35,708 nt of DNA from Prevotella sp. (GTDB taxonomy: Bacteria > Bacteroidota > Bacteroidia > Bacteroidales > Dysgonomonadaceae): NCBI GenBank assembly GCA_031273295.1, contig JAISSD010000296.1:1-35708 (forward strand). The letters are read 5' to 3'. The position numbers were made by a program, and so were the translations under genes. The notes below the pieces were generated by a model that worked only from the letters and a program-made list of their open reading frames with translations, had not been told where the DNA came from and searched no databases. This document shows, in pieces, positions 1-7,955 of the stretch (the first letter of the stretch is position 1; every line of letters begins with the position of its first letter).

Positions 1-1
1 G

Positions 2-199
2 GTTCAGGCTCGCGAGCATGTAAAGAGGCTAAAGATCCAGGCGGGACATCTTTTCACTACGCAACGGATTGATGCGAAGCAGCATGATGATGTTTTCCGG
101 CAGGCGGATTCTCTTTTGAGTCGGCTGTCGGACTGGCAGGAAGCTGGGGCGGCGCCTCCTGCCGCGCCATTGATGTCTGAACACGATTTGCAGGATTAA
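2..199 (+). CDS. 3' end of an unknown gene (5'-truncated by window edge)
   Basis: One frame is open from base 2 to a TAA at 197-199 and gives 65 residues without a stop. The peptide is rich in Gln, Arg, Asp and Leu and looks mostly helical. It ends in a Pro/Ala-rich stretch (AAPPAAPL) followed by an acidic tail. I do not recognise the family, and too little is present to assign one. The end of the frame coincides with the start of AT-rich repeat DNA, which fits a true gene end. Real coding is likely but not proven. Confidence 0.5.
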   Translation, partial: VQAREHVKRLKIQAGHLFTTQRIDAKQHDDVFRQADSLLSRLSDWQEAGAAPPAAPLMSEHDLQD

Positions 200-204
200 A
201 GGAT

Positions 205-262
205 TATTAAGAATTAAAAATTAAGAATTAGGAATTAAGAATTAAGAATTAAGAATTAAGAA
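205..262. repeat. AATTAAG heptanucleotide microsatellite
   Basis: Directly after the stop codon of the first gene, the motif AATTAAG is repeated with small variations about seven times, and the last four units are nearly perfect. It is non-coding and has no recognisable function. It may mark an insertion scar or replication slippage. Confidence 0.7.
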
Positions 263-792
263 TCAGCTGGAAACGAGGTTTTTTACCATTTTGCGGCGTG
301 GCGTTCTTCCTTGTTTTCAAGGAAATTCTTTGTGTCCTTTGTGTTACACTTTGTGCCCTTTGTGTTAAATGGATTTGACCGTTCTTTTTTTTGCAGTGCG
401 ACAATTTGAATTGCTTTGTGCATGGAAGATGTATGGTAAAAATGAGGTCTTTGTACTCCAAAATCCGCCATGATACAAATAAGATGTTCCTTTGCCGGGA
501 TTGTTTTGTTGGAAAAATCAGGTGAAAACGAGGTTTTTTACCATTTTGTGGCGTGGCGTTCTTCCTTGTTTTCAAGGAAATTCTTTGTGTCCTTTGTGAT
601 ACACTTTGTGCCCTTTGTGTTAAAAGGATTTGACCGTTCTTTTTTTTGCAGTGCGACAATTTGAATTGCTTTGTGCATGGAAGATATATGGTGGAAAAGA
701 GGTCTTTGTACTCTAAAATCCGCCATGATACAAATAAGATGTTCTTTTGCCGGGATTGTTTTGTTGGAAAAATCAGGTGAAAACGAGGTTAA
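261..792 (+). repeat. 255-bp direct repeat, two full copies plus the start of a third
   Basis: Units run 261-515 and 516-770, and a third begins at 771 and stops resembling the others after about 22 bases. Landmarks recur exactly 255 bases apart: GCGTTCTTCC at 301 and 556, CGCCATGATA at 466 and 721, AATCA at 261, 516 and 771. Each unit carries several imperfect copies of a CTTTGTG(T/C)CC motif and a T8 run. ORFs in this stretch arise from the repeat and differ between copies, so I do not call them genes. A related, shorter-period copy lies inverted at 35288-35545. Confidence 0.9.
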
Positions 793-1045
793 AAACGATG
801 TTTGCCTGCTTTTTTGCACGCAGATGGCGCAGATAAACGCAGATTATAGACGGTGAAGGATGTTTCGCATCCCCCAATCGCTACGCTTCATTGGGAGTAA
901 ATGTTAACACAAGGAACACGAAGCATGTCACAAGGGACACAAGGAAAAAGCGCTTTGCGCCCTTTGTGATACGCTTTGCGCTCTTAGTGTTGAAACAACA
1001 AGTGTTTGAAAAACGACAATTTTAGTAGCCTCCGGAAAATAAATA
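793..1045. other. Non-coding repeat flank with hairpins
   Basis: No gene seen. The stretch holds a small hairpin (GGATG 858-862 with CATCC 868-872). It also holds a CCCAAT/ATTGGG stem (873-878 with 890-895) that recurs as an improved copy at 2167-2193, and a quasi-palindrome at 906-991. At 994-1020 lies a TTTGAAAAACGACAA-type end sequence, found in inverted orientation at 35222-35254. Confidence 0.6.
906..991. repeat. Long quasi-palindrome (two 39-nt arms)
   Basis: The left arm (906-944) and right arm (953-991) are imperfect reverse complements separated by 8 bases. All differences but one are transitions, so part of them would still pair as G-U in RNA. The arms consist of the same CACAAAGG-type motif that fills the neighbouring repeats, so the palindrome could simply be two such repeats in opposite orientation. 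Confidence 0.6.
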
Positions 1046-1078
1046 TTTGTGTGTATTGTAATTAATTTATTACATTTG
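1046..1078 (+). promoter_or_regulatory. Bacteroidota-type promoter for the toxin-antitoxin remnant
   Basis: TTTG at 1046-1049 and TACATTTG at 1071-1078 are separated by 21 bases. This matches the Bacteroides consensus of a -33 TTTG and a -7 TAnnTTTG with 19-21 bp spacing. The toxin ATG starts only 5 bases after the -7 box, so a transcript would be leaderless or nearly so for the toxin. The site is otherwise well placed to drive the antitoxin. Confidence 0.5.
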
Positions 1079-1082
1079 TAGT

Positions 1083-1245
1083 ATGAAAGAAGAAATACGC
1101 CGTATATTGTATTCGGATGAATTTTACGAGTTCATGGAATCATTGGATGAACGTGCAATGAATAAACCGGATGAAAATTATTCTACTCAATGGATTCCTG
1201 AAAAAATCTTCAAAAGATTACGATAAACAGATAAAAAGCTATTAA
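1083..1245 (+). pseudogene. HigB/RelE-type toxin, inactivated by internal deletion and frameshift
   Basis: The frame from ATG 1083 encodes a 47-residue peptide starting MKEEIRRILYSDEFYEF, which resembles the N-terminus of Bacteroidales HigB-like toxins, and stops at 1224-1226. From about 1192, a different frame encodes GFLKKSSKDYDKQIK, which resembles the C-terminal end of the same toxins, and stops at 1243. The central catalytic part of a toxin of roughly 110 residues is missing. I read this as one gene that lost its middle and shifted frame. It lies 21 bases upstream of its antitoxin gene in the usual toxin-first order. The match to the family is from memory of conserved ends, not an alignment. 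Confidence 0.65.
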
Positions 1246-1266
1246 GCTATTAAACGCTATAGAATT

Positions 1267-1575
1267 ATGAAAAAGTTGAATCCTGAAAAAGTTGCAAGAC
1301 TTCATAGTTATGATGATTTGCTGAATAAAAAATACGGCAAGCGTGGAACGCCGGAGCGCGCCGCCTCTGAAAATAAAGCCATTGCTTACTATTTCGGCGA
1401 AATACTGAAAGCCCGGCGAAAGGAATTGAAGTTAACCCAGCAACAACTGGCGGATAAAGCAGGGAAGGAACGGAGCTATATTGCGCGTATTGAAAAAGGA
1501 GAAACCAATATGCAATTATCCAGCCTGCTAAAAATATCCGCCGCACTCGGGCTAAAGTTTTCTTTGCACGAATGA
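1267..1575 (+). CDS. HigA-like XRE-family antitoxin / helix-turn-helix regulator
   Basis: A 102-residue protein with a basic N-terminal extension and a classic HTH_XRE domain at about residues 47-97. The domain includes the signature LTQQQLADKAG, the recognition-helix region ERSYIARIEKGE and a third helix ending in SAALGL. This size and layout are usual for HigA-type antitoxins that bind their own promoter and neutralise a RelE-fold toxin. The gene appears intact, while the toxin gene upstream is destroyed. It may therefore persist as an orphan repressor, or as protection against related toxins elsewhere in the genome. Start chosen: the only ATG that includes the full conserved N-terminus. 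Confidence 0.85.
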   Translation: MKKLNPEKVARLHSYDDLLNKKYGKRGTPERAASENKAIAYYFGEILKARRKELKLTQQQLADKAGKERSYIARIEKGETNMQLSSLLKISAALGLKFSLHE

Positions 1576-1618
1576 GGGCGGAGGAATGAAGAATTGAAAA
1601 TGGAAAAACAGTTACGGA

Positions 1619-1963
1619 TTACGGGTAAAAAACCGGAATAAATTCTTTAACACAACGGACGGTGAGTCCGTACGTCCGAGGGTTGGAGTGGGCAGGGCCC
1701 ACGTAGCTACTGGTGAAGCCCGGGTGGTAATCGTTCGAACTACCAGCCGGCGAGGACGAATGGTAGAAGCCTTCGGAGCCTACGCGGTCCAGCACGCCGG
1801 TACTGTAGTCACGCCACCCGGCAGCGGGAAAAAAGCAGCCACTGGATTGAATGTATTTGCGGACAGGGCAATAATTCCCGAACACGAATACAGGCTTGAA
1901 TATATAACCAACGGGAAGCATATTTTCTGTTCCTGCTGGCGGGCTGCTGAATTTATTGGCCAC
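1619..1963 (-). pseudogene. Fragment of a FISUMP-domain (Fibrobacter major paralogous domain) protein
   Basis: The minus-strand frame contains the typical end of a FISUMP domain: FPAAGWRDYSTG, VGSEGFYHSSSP and GLTVRCVKE. The domain is found in secreted or surface proteins of Bacteroidota. The frame continues upstream of the ATG at 1963 as open but truncated sequence, up to a TAA near 2015, with no signal peptide and no upstream domains. About 115 residues remain, so I call it a 3' gene remnant. The rest of a normal FISUMP lipoprotein (several hundred residues) is absent. It sits in a flank full of repeats and other remnants. Confidence 0.6.
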
Positions 1964-2015
1964 ACTTCCATCAGGTGTGATCTCTGATGAAACTCCGGGC
2001 CTGGTTTTTTCTTTG

Positions 2016-2235
2016 TTTTATACTTTTCACTCGTCATATTGTCACATTAAACCAAAGAACTCTTGCAGCAGTGCAGTCAAATCCGGAAGGACGGGTGGAA
2101 CGCACGGCTTTTTCCCTGAACCGTTCAACCCCTGTGTCGGGGTTGGTAGGAGAGTGGCTGCGTTAGCCCCCAATCGCTTCACTTCATTGGGGGTTACTCA
2201 CATTAAAGACCTTCGGTCTTTGTATTTCCATGAGT
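2016..2235. other. Non-coding segment with several hairpins
   Basis: No gene seen between the FISUMP remnant and the end of the transglutaminase lipoprotein gene. Stems are CAACCCC/GGGGTTG (2126-2132 with 2139-2145), CCCCCAAT/ATTGGGGG (2167-2174 with 2186-2193, a second copy of the stem at 873-895), and AAAGACC/GGTCTTT (2205-2211 with 2215-2221). Confidence 0.6.
2167..2221 (-). terminator. Probable terminator of the transglutaminase lipoprotein gene
   Basis: Two stems follow the minus-strand stop codon at 2236. The first is a 7-bp AAAGACC/GGTCTTT stem with a 3-nt loop. The second is an 8-bp CCCCCAAT/ATTGGGGG stem with an 11-nt loop. The first has only a weak T-rich tail in the minus direction, so termination is plausible rather than clear. 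Confidence 0.4.
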
Positions 2236-4899
2236 TTATTTCCTGAACGCCTTTTCCTCTTCTATCGTTTTTAGAATATTTTCTCCGATGCCGATACGAT
2301 AACCCTGCGACGAATATAATATACCTCCGTTTGCAGATAAATAAACCGTCAGAGGGAAATTGTTGGAGAACTCTATTTGCAAAGCCCCGGCCACAGTATT
2401 CAGTAACATGCGGTTATTGTCGGTCATCCACAACGATTGTCCGGGCAGGCCTTTAAAAACAGAAGAGTCAAATGCCTTGCTCGATTTATCGTCAGGTACG
2501 GCAAACAGTATGCCTCCGCCCCATTCTTCCACGGCCTGTTGTACGGCAGGGAGATCTTGCAGGATGTGTTTGGTCGGTTCCTTGTCAGGGTCGGCGAAAC
2601 AGATAACCAATCCCTTTTGGTTGGTCAGTTCTTTCAATGATTTCCTGTCGCCGTTATTCAATGTAACCACTGTATTCGGATCCACGATTCCCTGTACCTG
2701 AATGCGCCCTTTCACGCCGGGTAATTTTATTTCTACAGATTCGGATCCCTTGCTTTTCACTTCCATGTAACGGGCGTGTATGGTTACCGAGCCGTCATTG
2801 CCCCGGCTGCCTGTCATTATCCGGTAATAACCTTCGTCAACGGATATTTTTGCAGGGAGGCTTTTTATTTCGTTTTCATAATCGAGTGTGACGAAGTTTC
2901 CGTTTTCGAAACGGGCAATTGTAAAATGCGTATAATAGCCCGGGGTTACAATATTATCCTTTGCATTTGTAAATGTTATTTCCGCTTTTGGTTTGTCTCC
3001 GCCTTTTTCTTCAAAATATACGTCAGTCCACACGTTATCCTCTACCCTGAGATACTGCGGGCGGGCGGTAGCGTCGTCGATACGCGCAGGTATATCCATC
3101 GAACGGCACAAAGCGACAAAGAATATGTTTCGGGAGAGTTTATCCGCGACTTTCAATTCATATACGCCTTGTGGCGAAACAGGGCATTTGAAATAGTTTT
3201 GCTCATTGTCTACTTTTACTTCGGCGCGTACAAAATCTATTACCGCCTGTATGTCGGAGCGGGATCTGTTAACGAGATCTTCGGGCAATTCCTTTTTGAA
3301 ATAGCTGCGCCACGGGCGAATCAGTTCAAGGCCGATGCGGGGTGACAATACATACCGGGCATAACGGTTCAGCAAATCGGGCGCTTTGGCGGCGGCCAAA
3401 TTGTCGCCTGCATCAATATGGTCTGCCAGATATTCGTACGGAGTGTCGCGCAGATCCTTGTCTCTGAGGGATTCGAGAAACGGAAACAGGAATATATTGT
3501 CCTTTTTTTCCTTCATAAAAGTCATGACGTCTTCCCGGTTACCCTGAGCCTTGGACAGATGATCCCATGTTTTATCAGGATCCAAATTGTTTTCGGCGGC
3601 ATATTTGCGCGCATCGGCCTCGTTTATGAACGTATTCATGCAAGCATTGCGGATAGAATCTTCATGAGCCAGGCGTTTCGCGTTTTCCGCAATTTTTTCG
3701 GCTGAAAGTTCTTTTACGGGTTGTTCGGCCGGAACTTCCATAACAAGGATCTCTTCAAATTCTCTTCCCTGTTTATTGTTTAGAGTAATGGTGAGTTCTC
3801 CGCTGTCAGGGGACGATTTCGCATAGCCGTATATATCGTTTTTATTCGCCCACACAAGTATATCGCCCATGCCGGAAACAATGGACGCGCTGCCGTCTTC
3901 TTTTGTGAGGCTTGTGGCAACGGGATAAAATTCGGCATAGTTGTATACATTGAACTTCACTGTCGCTCCTTCCACAGGCTTACCCGTTTCGTCCACAACT
4001 CTCACTTTCACATCGCGTGTCGCGGTATAATTTCCCAGCAGATTGATCACGGAATACAGACCGGACTGCACATTCTTTTCTTCAGGTCCGTTGTATGATC
4101 CGAAAACGTTGGTATGCACCATCATTGCGCGTTTTACAGGCGCGGAGAACCATGCTACGTCCAGTTCGGGTTCAGGTTCACATGCGCCGATGTAATGCCA
4201 CTTGCCATCGATCCAGGCTTCTACCCACGCATGATTGTCGTCGGTATGCACCCAGCGTGGCGTATAGCATTGGCGGGCCGGAATACCCACGGCGCGCAAG
4301 GCCGCTGTAGTGAATGTAGATTCTTCCCCGCAACGTCCCCATGAAGTTTTTACCAAAGCAAGGGGCGAAGATGTTCTTCCGTCTGTCCCCCGGTAAGTTA
4401 CCTTTTCGTGACACCAGTGATTGACTTCCAGCGCCGCCTGTTCCATGGTCAGGTTCTTCACGCGATCTTTCAATTCCTCGAAGAAGACCTGGCGCGCGGT
4501 ATCGAGATTTTCATTGTTCACACGGTAAACCAATACAAAATGGCGGAATATGTCGTCCGGTATTTTCTTTCCCCAATCGAAACAGTCGCGGGTTTTGAAA
4601 GCGGCGTTCACTTGTCCGAGGAAATATTCTCCGTCGTAGTCGGCCAGATCGGATAGCGGCATGTATGCATAAAGGAACTCGAGCGCTTCTTTTTGTTCCG
4701 TAGTCAGATCCGTTCTATCGAAAACAGAGAATAGCTGTTCGCTGCGTCCGGCAGCCAGTTCTTTCCGTTTCAGAAACTGCCGGTGTACTTCCTCCCTGTA
4801 TTTTCCGTCTTTGAGAAAACGGGAATTCGATTCGCCGCATGCAGTGATAAATATCAATATGGAAAATAAGAAAATAGCGTAAAGGTTGATTCTTTTCAT
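2236..4899 (-). CDS. Transglutaminase-like lipoprotein with a C-terminal thioredoxin-like region
   Basis: An 887-residue protein counted from the ATG at 4899, chosen because it gives a clean SPII signal ending in ITAC with the lipid Cys at 21. An ATG 30 bases further up would add ten residues before the signal. A transglutaminase/peptidase-like core lies at about 150-245, with the nucleophile Cys190 in WGRCGEEST and His223 in DNHAWVEAW. The segment WHYIGACEPEPELD is typical of a Bacteroidota subgroup. An Ig/carboxypeptidase-regulatory-like module follows at about 300-380. A second, degenerate transglutaminase-like stretch lies at about 555-630, and a thioredoxin-like region without a CXXC motif at about 745-885. 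The protein is likely periplasmic or outer-membrane bound. It is a monocistronic neighbour of lptD, and its substrate is unknown. A role in wall-peptide processing is possible but unproven. Confidence 0.85.
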   Translation of the reverse strand: MKRINLYAIFLFSILIFITACGESNSRFLKDGKYREEVHRQFLKRKELAAGRSEQLFSVFDRTDLTTEQKEALEFLYAYMPLSDLADYDGEYFLGQVNAAFKTRDCFDWGKKIPDDIFRHFVLVYRVNNENLDTARQVFFEELKDRVKNLTMEQAALEVNHWCHEKVTYRGTDGRTSSPLALVKTSWGRCGEESTFTTAALRAVGIPARQCYTPRWVHTDDNHAWVEAWIDGKWHYIGACEPEPELDVAWFSAPVKRAMMVHTNVFGSYNGPEEKNVQSGLYSVINLLGNYTATRDVKVRVVDETGKPVEGATVKFNVYNYAEFYPVATSLTKEDGSASIVSGMGDILVWANKNDIYGYAKSSPDSGELTITLNNKQGREFEEILVMEVPAEQPVKELSAEKIAENAKRLAHEDSIRNACMNTFINEADARKYAAENNLDPDKTWDHLSKAQGNREDVMTFMKEKKDNIFLFPFLESLRDKDLRDTPYEYLADHIDAGDNLAAAKAPDLLNRYARYVLSPRIGLELIRPWRSYFKKELPEDLVNRSRSDIQAVIDFVRAEVKVDNEQNYFKCPVSPQGVYELKVADKLSRNIFFVALCRSMDIPARIDDATARPQYLRVEDNVWTDVYFEEKGGDKPKAEITFTNAKDNIVTPGYYTHFTIARFENGNFVTLDYENEIKSLPAKISVDEGYYRIMTGSRGNDGSVTIHARYMEVKSKGSESVEIKLPGVKGRIQVQGIVDPNTVVTLNNGDRKSLKELTNQKGLVICFADPDKEPTKHILQDLPAVQQAVEEWGGGILFAVPDDKSSKAFDSSVFKGLPGQSLWMTDNNRMLLNTVAGALQIEFSNNFPLTVYLSANGGILYSSQGYRIGIGENILKTIEEEKAFRK

Positions 4900-5054
4900 G
4901 CCTGTCGATTTAAATGAATAAAGATACAAAAATTCAAGATCATTACAACAAATAGCGTTCTTTGTTTTTTGTTAACATACTGTATTTCAAGGAACGAAGA
5001 TTTTAAAATTAAAACAGTTCATCGTCGCAAAGCGGAAAGCAAGTTATATCCCGA

Positions 5055-7805
5055 TCAATCCCAGCGAGGATCGTAGCTGGACGTCTGGCCCCTTTGCTCG
5101 TACTTCAGATCCTGCAATAATGAAGAGCTTGCCCGCAACGATACATAATATGACTTGTATGCCCCGACAGGGTTGAAACTCGCCGTTATGGACCAGCAGT
5201 GCAGGTTCCGGGTCAGATTACAGCTCATGTGCGCGATTTTTTTTGCGTCGAAGTCATAGCCGGTATTGAAATTGAAGTTCCAGTTCCTGGTAGGTTGTAT
5301 GCTGCCGTTCAGCCCGAAATTTTTGGTTAAACGCCCTCTGTATTCCATCTTGTCATAATCAAAATCCCCGTAATTGTAATTCATGGAGAAGTTGAATGCC
5401 AGATTCCATTTTATTTCGCTTTTTACATAACCGTCTTCGTCATACTGGTTGTCATCCTTTTTCTTGTCCAGCAGGCCGCCTCTCTTTTGTCCTCCCGCTT
5501 CAGCGCCGGGACTGCCCGTATCGGAGGTCTGTTCTTCGTCTTTTTTGCTTCCTTCCTTGTCGTCGTCCTTGCCAAACAGTTTTTTGAATGTGTCTTGATT
5601 GATGGAAGGCGATACGGAGTATCCCGTACTTTTTAGCCGTCCGAATCCTTTACCGTGGCTTATGCGCAGTTTGTTTATTTTTGCAGGATTGCCGTATTCG
5701 TTCAGTCCGTACATATAGGGGTCGAAAGCCGCGCCTATGTTTACAACAAACGATTTGCTGAATTTGAAACGGGCGTTTACCGCTATATCGCTCCAATTGA
5801 GGGAATCGGCCATCAGGTTGTTGCTGAAATTCACACTCAGATTATCTATCAGGCTTATCTTTTTGAATCCGGTAGAGTCTTTTTCCGACGCCATTTTCAT
5901 TTCCAGGTTGTTCTCGAAATTGAACGAAACCATTCCCGAGGCTGCGCCCGGCGCAGTTCCAAACATACCTCTTTCATAGGGCGAGTAAGTATAGTTTTTG
6001 GCCTTGCCGTTTGAATCGTAATAGGTATATGTTTCATAGAATCCAAATACGGGGTTGCTGAAGTCGGGAGTATAACTCAGACTGACGCCGGGCGTAAAAA
6101 CATGCCGTATCCGCGTCGTTTTTGAAAAAACGGGAATGTATTCGCCATACATTTTTGTCTGGAAGCTCAGCGCCGCATTGAAATCATAAACGCGGTTAAA
6201 CGAGTATGACGTATCACCTTTCATACTGACATGCGCGTTTGTCTGAGGGTTCCACCGTTTGCTTATTTTCCGGGTATACCAGCGTTCCGTATAATTCATC
6301 GAAGGCGTGATATTCAGGTAGTTAAATGCGCTGAATGTAGCTGAAACAGGGATTGTATGCTTCATTGCGTTTTTCCAGTCTTTCTGTAAATTTGATTTCA
6401 ACAACAGGTTTTCTTTCGTATCTATACTGTTTCTGAAATCGCCTGTATAACTCATCTGTATTTTCTCGTACCAGCGTTCCGCGCCGGCGGCCTCTTTACG
6501 CTTAAACGGGGCAATGCGGCTCATTGTTACGGTCAGGTTGGGTAAAGTCATGGAGATGGACGAGTCCTGGCTGCGTTGCGCCACATTCATGGAGGCAGAC
6601 AGGCTCCACGCTGAATTTGGTATTTTCCGGGTCAGCGTAACGCTCGAACCTTTGGTATTGCTTGTGCCCGGACGGGTATATTTATTGTCGAGACTGTTTT
6701 GATTGTACGAGCTTGTCGAGAAATTCACGCTTGCCGACAGGGTTCTGAACATGTTTGCTTTCGGGTCTTGGGTGTGGGTCCAGTTGATGGACAGGTCTTT
6801 GCTGATGGTCTGGTCTATATCTTTTTCCCCGTATTTGTTATACAGATAATTGAAATCGAACGATCCGGAATATTTATATCGTTTACGGTACGACGAACGC
6901 GCTTTGAGTCCCCATGATCCTTTGGTGTATATATCGCCTGTCAGGGAGAGATCCACATTGTCGTTGAAGGCGAAGTAATATCCTCCGTCGTGCAGGTTAA
7001 ATCCTCTGTCCATCTCGTCTCCGTATGACGGCATGATGACTCCCGACGAATATTTATCGGAAAAAGGGAAGAATCCGAAAGGAAGTCCTATCGGCAGGGG
7101 CAATCCTTCTATAACCAGGTAGGCGGGACCTGTCACCACGTTTTTATTGGGATTGACCAATGCCTTTGTCATGGCGATGAAAAAGTGCGGATGTTCGTGG
7201 TCGTCGCAGGTCGTATATTTGCCGTCGAGCATAAAAAACGAGTTGTTTTCCTGCTTCTTGGCTTTTCCTGCCATCACATAACCTTCTCCCTGCGTGGTTA
7301 CAATGTTGGTACTGTATCCTTTTCCCGTCTTGAAGTTGTACGTCATGTTTTTCGACTCGTAATCCGTGTCTCCGTCGGAAAAGACAGGGTACCCGAATTC
7401 ATTGCCTGTCGAATCCGTTCCGAAAGTGGCATATACCAGACTGCTGTCCATATTCATGGACAGTTTTTCGCTTTTTAGCGTTATGTCCGTGTATTTTACT
7501 TCCGCCGAACCGTACAGATAACCCCAATTATCGGCTGCAAGCACAATGGAGTCGTTGGCTGTATAGTCTACAATGGCGTCCAGGGCATTCTTTTTCTGTT
7601 TGGTAGAGTCTTCCGGCAGTGAATCGTTCCGGAGCTTCAGCGAGTCGTTCTTTGGCAGGGAATCCCGATTGGAACGGGGCAAAGTATCATTGCCATGTAT
7701 CGAATCGACAGCACGATATTTTGTATGGGCATACTGTGCGCCTAAAAAAGGAGCAGAAAACAGTATACACAGAAAAACGTATGTTAAGACACGAATTTTT
7801 CTCAT
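5055..7805 (-). CDS. lptD: LPS-assembly outer-membrane protein LptD
   Basis: LptD inserts lipopolysaccharide into the outer leaflet at the end of the Lpt bridge. The 916-residue protein has a signal peptide of about 23 residues ending in GAQ, then a Ser/Asp/Asn-rich linker to about residue 75. An OstA/LptA-like beta-jellyroll follows at about 80-230 (AADNWGYLYGSAEVKY and following), then a large barrel to the C-terminus. The motif GLPLPIGLPFGFFPFSDKYSSG before the barrel is typical of Bacteroidota LptD. A Lys/Asp/Gly-rich low-complexity insert at about 738-790 is probably an exposed loop. Length fits the family. The gene is separated from murQ by that operon's terminator and has its own probable promoter. 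Confidence 0.9.
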   Translation of the reverse strand: MRKIRVLTYVFLCILFSAPFLGAQYAHTKYRAVDSIHGNDTLPRSNRDSLPKNDSLKLRNDSLPEDSTKQKKNALDAIVDYTANDSIVLAADNWGYLYGSAEVKYTDITLKSEKLSMNMDSSLVYATFGTDSTGNEFGYPVFSDGDTDYESKNMTYNFKTGKGYSTNIVTTQGEGYVMAGKAKKQENNSFFMLDGKYTTCDDHEHPHFFIAMTKALVNPNKNVVTGPAYLVIEGLPLPIGLPFGFFPFSDKYSSGVIMPSYGDEMDRGFNLHDGGYYFAFNDNVDLSLTGDIYTKGSWGLKARSSYRKRYKYSGSFDFNYLYNKYGEKDIDQTISKDLSINWTHTQDPKANMFRTLSASVNFSTSSYNQNSLDNKYTRPGTSNTKGSSVTLTRKIPNSAWSLSASMNVAQRSQDSSISMTLPNLTVTMSRIAPFKRKEAAGAERWYEKIQMSYTGDFRNSIDTKENLLLKSNLQKDWKNAMKHTIPVSATFSAFNYLNITPSMNYTERWYTRKISKRWNPQTNAHVSMKGDTSYSFNRVYDFNAALSFQTKMYGEYIPVFSKTTRIRHVFTPGVSLSYTPDFSNPVFGFYETYTYYDSNGKAKNYTYSPYERGMFGTAPGAASGMVSFNFENNLEMKMASEKDSTGFKKISLIDNLSVNFSNNLMADSLNWSDIAVNARFKFSKSFVVNIGAAFDPYMYGLNEYGNPAKINKLRISHGKGFGRLKSTGYSVSPSINQDTFKKLFGKDDDKEGSKKDEEQTSDTGSPGAEAGGQKRGGLLDKKKDDNQYDEDGYVKSEIKWNLAFNFSMNYNYGDFDYDKMEYRGRLTKNFGLNGSIQPTRNWNFNFNTGYDFDAKKIAHMSCNLTRNLHCWSITASFNPVGAYKSYYVSLRASSSLLQDLKYEQRGQTSSYDPRWD

Positions 7806-7841
7806 CTACAAGACCTCATGCTTATCTTATGTATTCGGATG

Positions 7842-7849
7842 CAAAGCTA
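7842..7849 (-). promoter_or_regulatory. Probable -7 box of the lptD promoter
   Basis: On the minus strand the sequence TAGCTTTG matches TAnnTTTG exactly and ends 36 bases before the lptD ATG. This spacing suits a short leader. No good TTTG is present at the -33 position, only a T-rich stretch. Confidence 0.45.
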
Positions 7850-7906
7850 ATCAATTAAACAGGAATGGAGAATACGAAAAATTAAAAAAAGTATAAATTT
7901 TCGGAC

Positions 7907-7953
7907 GGCGTTTCAAAAAGCGCGCTTTCCGGGCGCACTTTTTTAGAAACGCC
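7907..7953 (-). terminator. Strong hairpin terminator after murQ
   Basis: The outer stem GGCGTTTC/GAAACGCC (7907-7914 with 7946-7953) encloses an inner A5GCGCGC / GCGC(A)CT5 stem (915-925 with 933-943 within the 7900 block). It begins 3 bases after the murQ stop codon. It would end the ten-gene minus-strand transcript before lptD. Confidence 0.75.
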
Positions 7954-7955
7954 GC

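Noticed and set aside
261-792. A CRISPR array
   Set aside because: The repeat unit is 255 bases in direct tandem without spacer-repeat alternation, and there are no cas genes.
249-856. Several small overlapping frames in the left repeats
   Set aside because: They recur because the DNA repeats, carry no family motif, and change frame and length between units.
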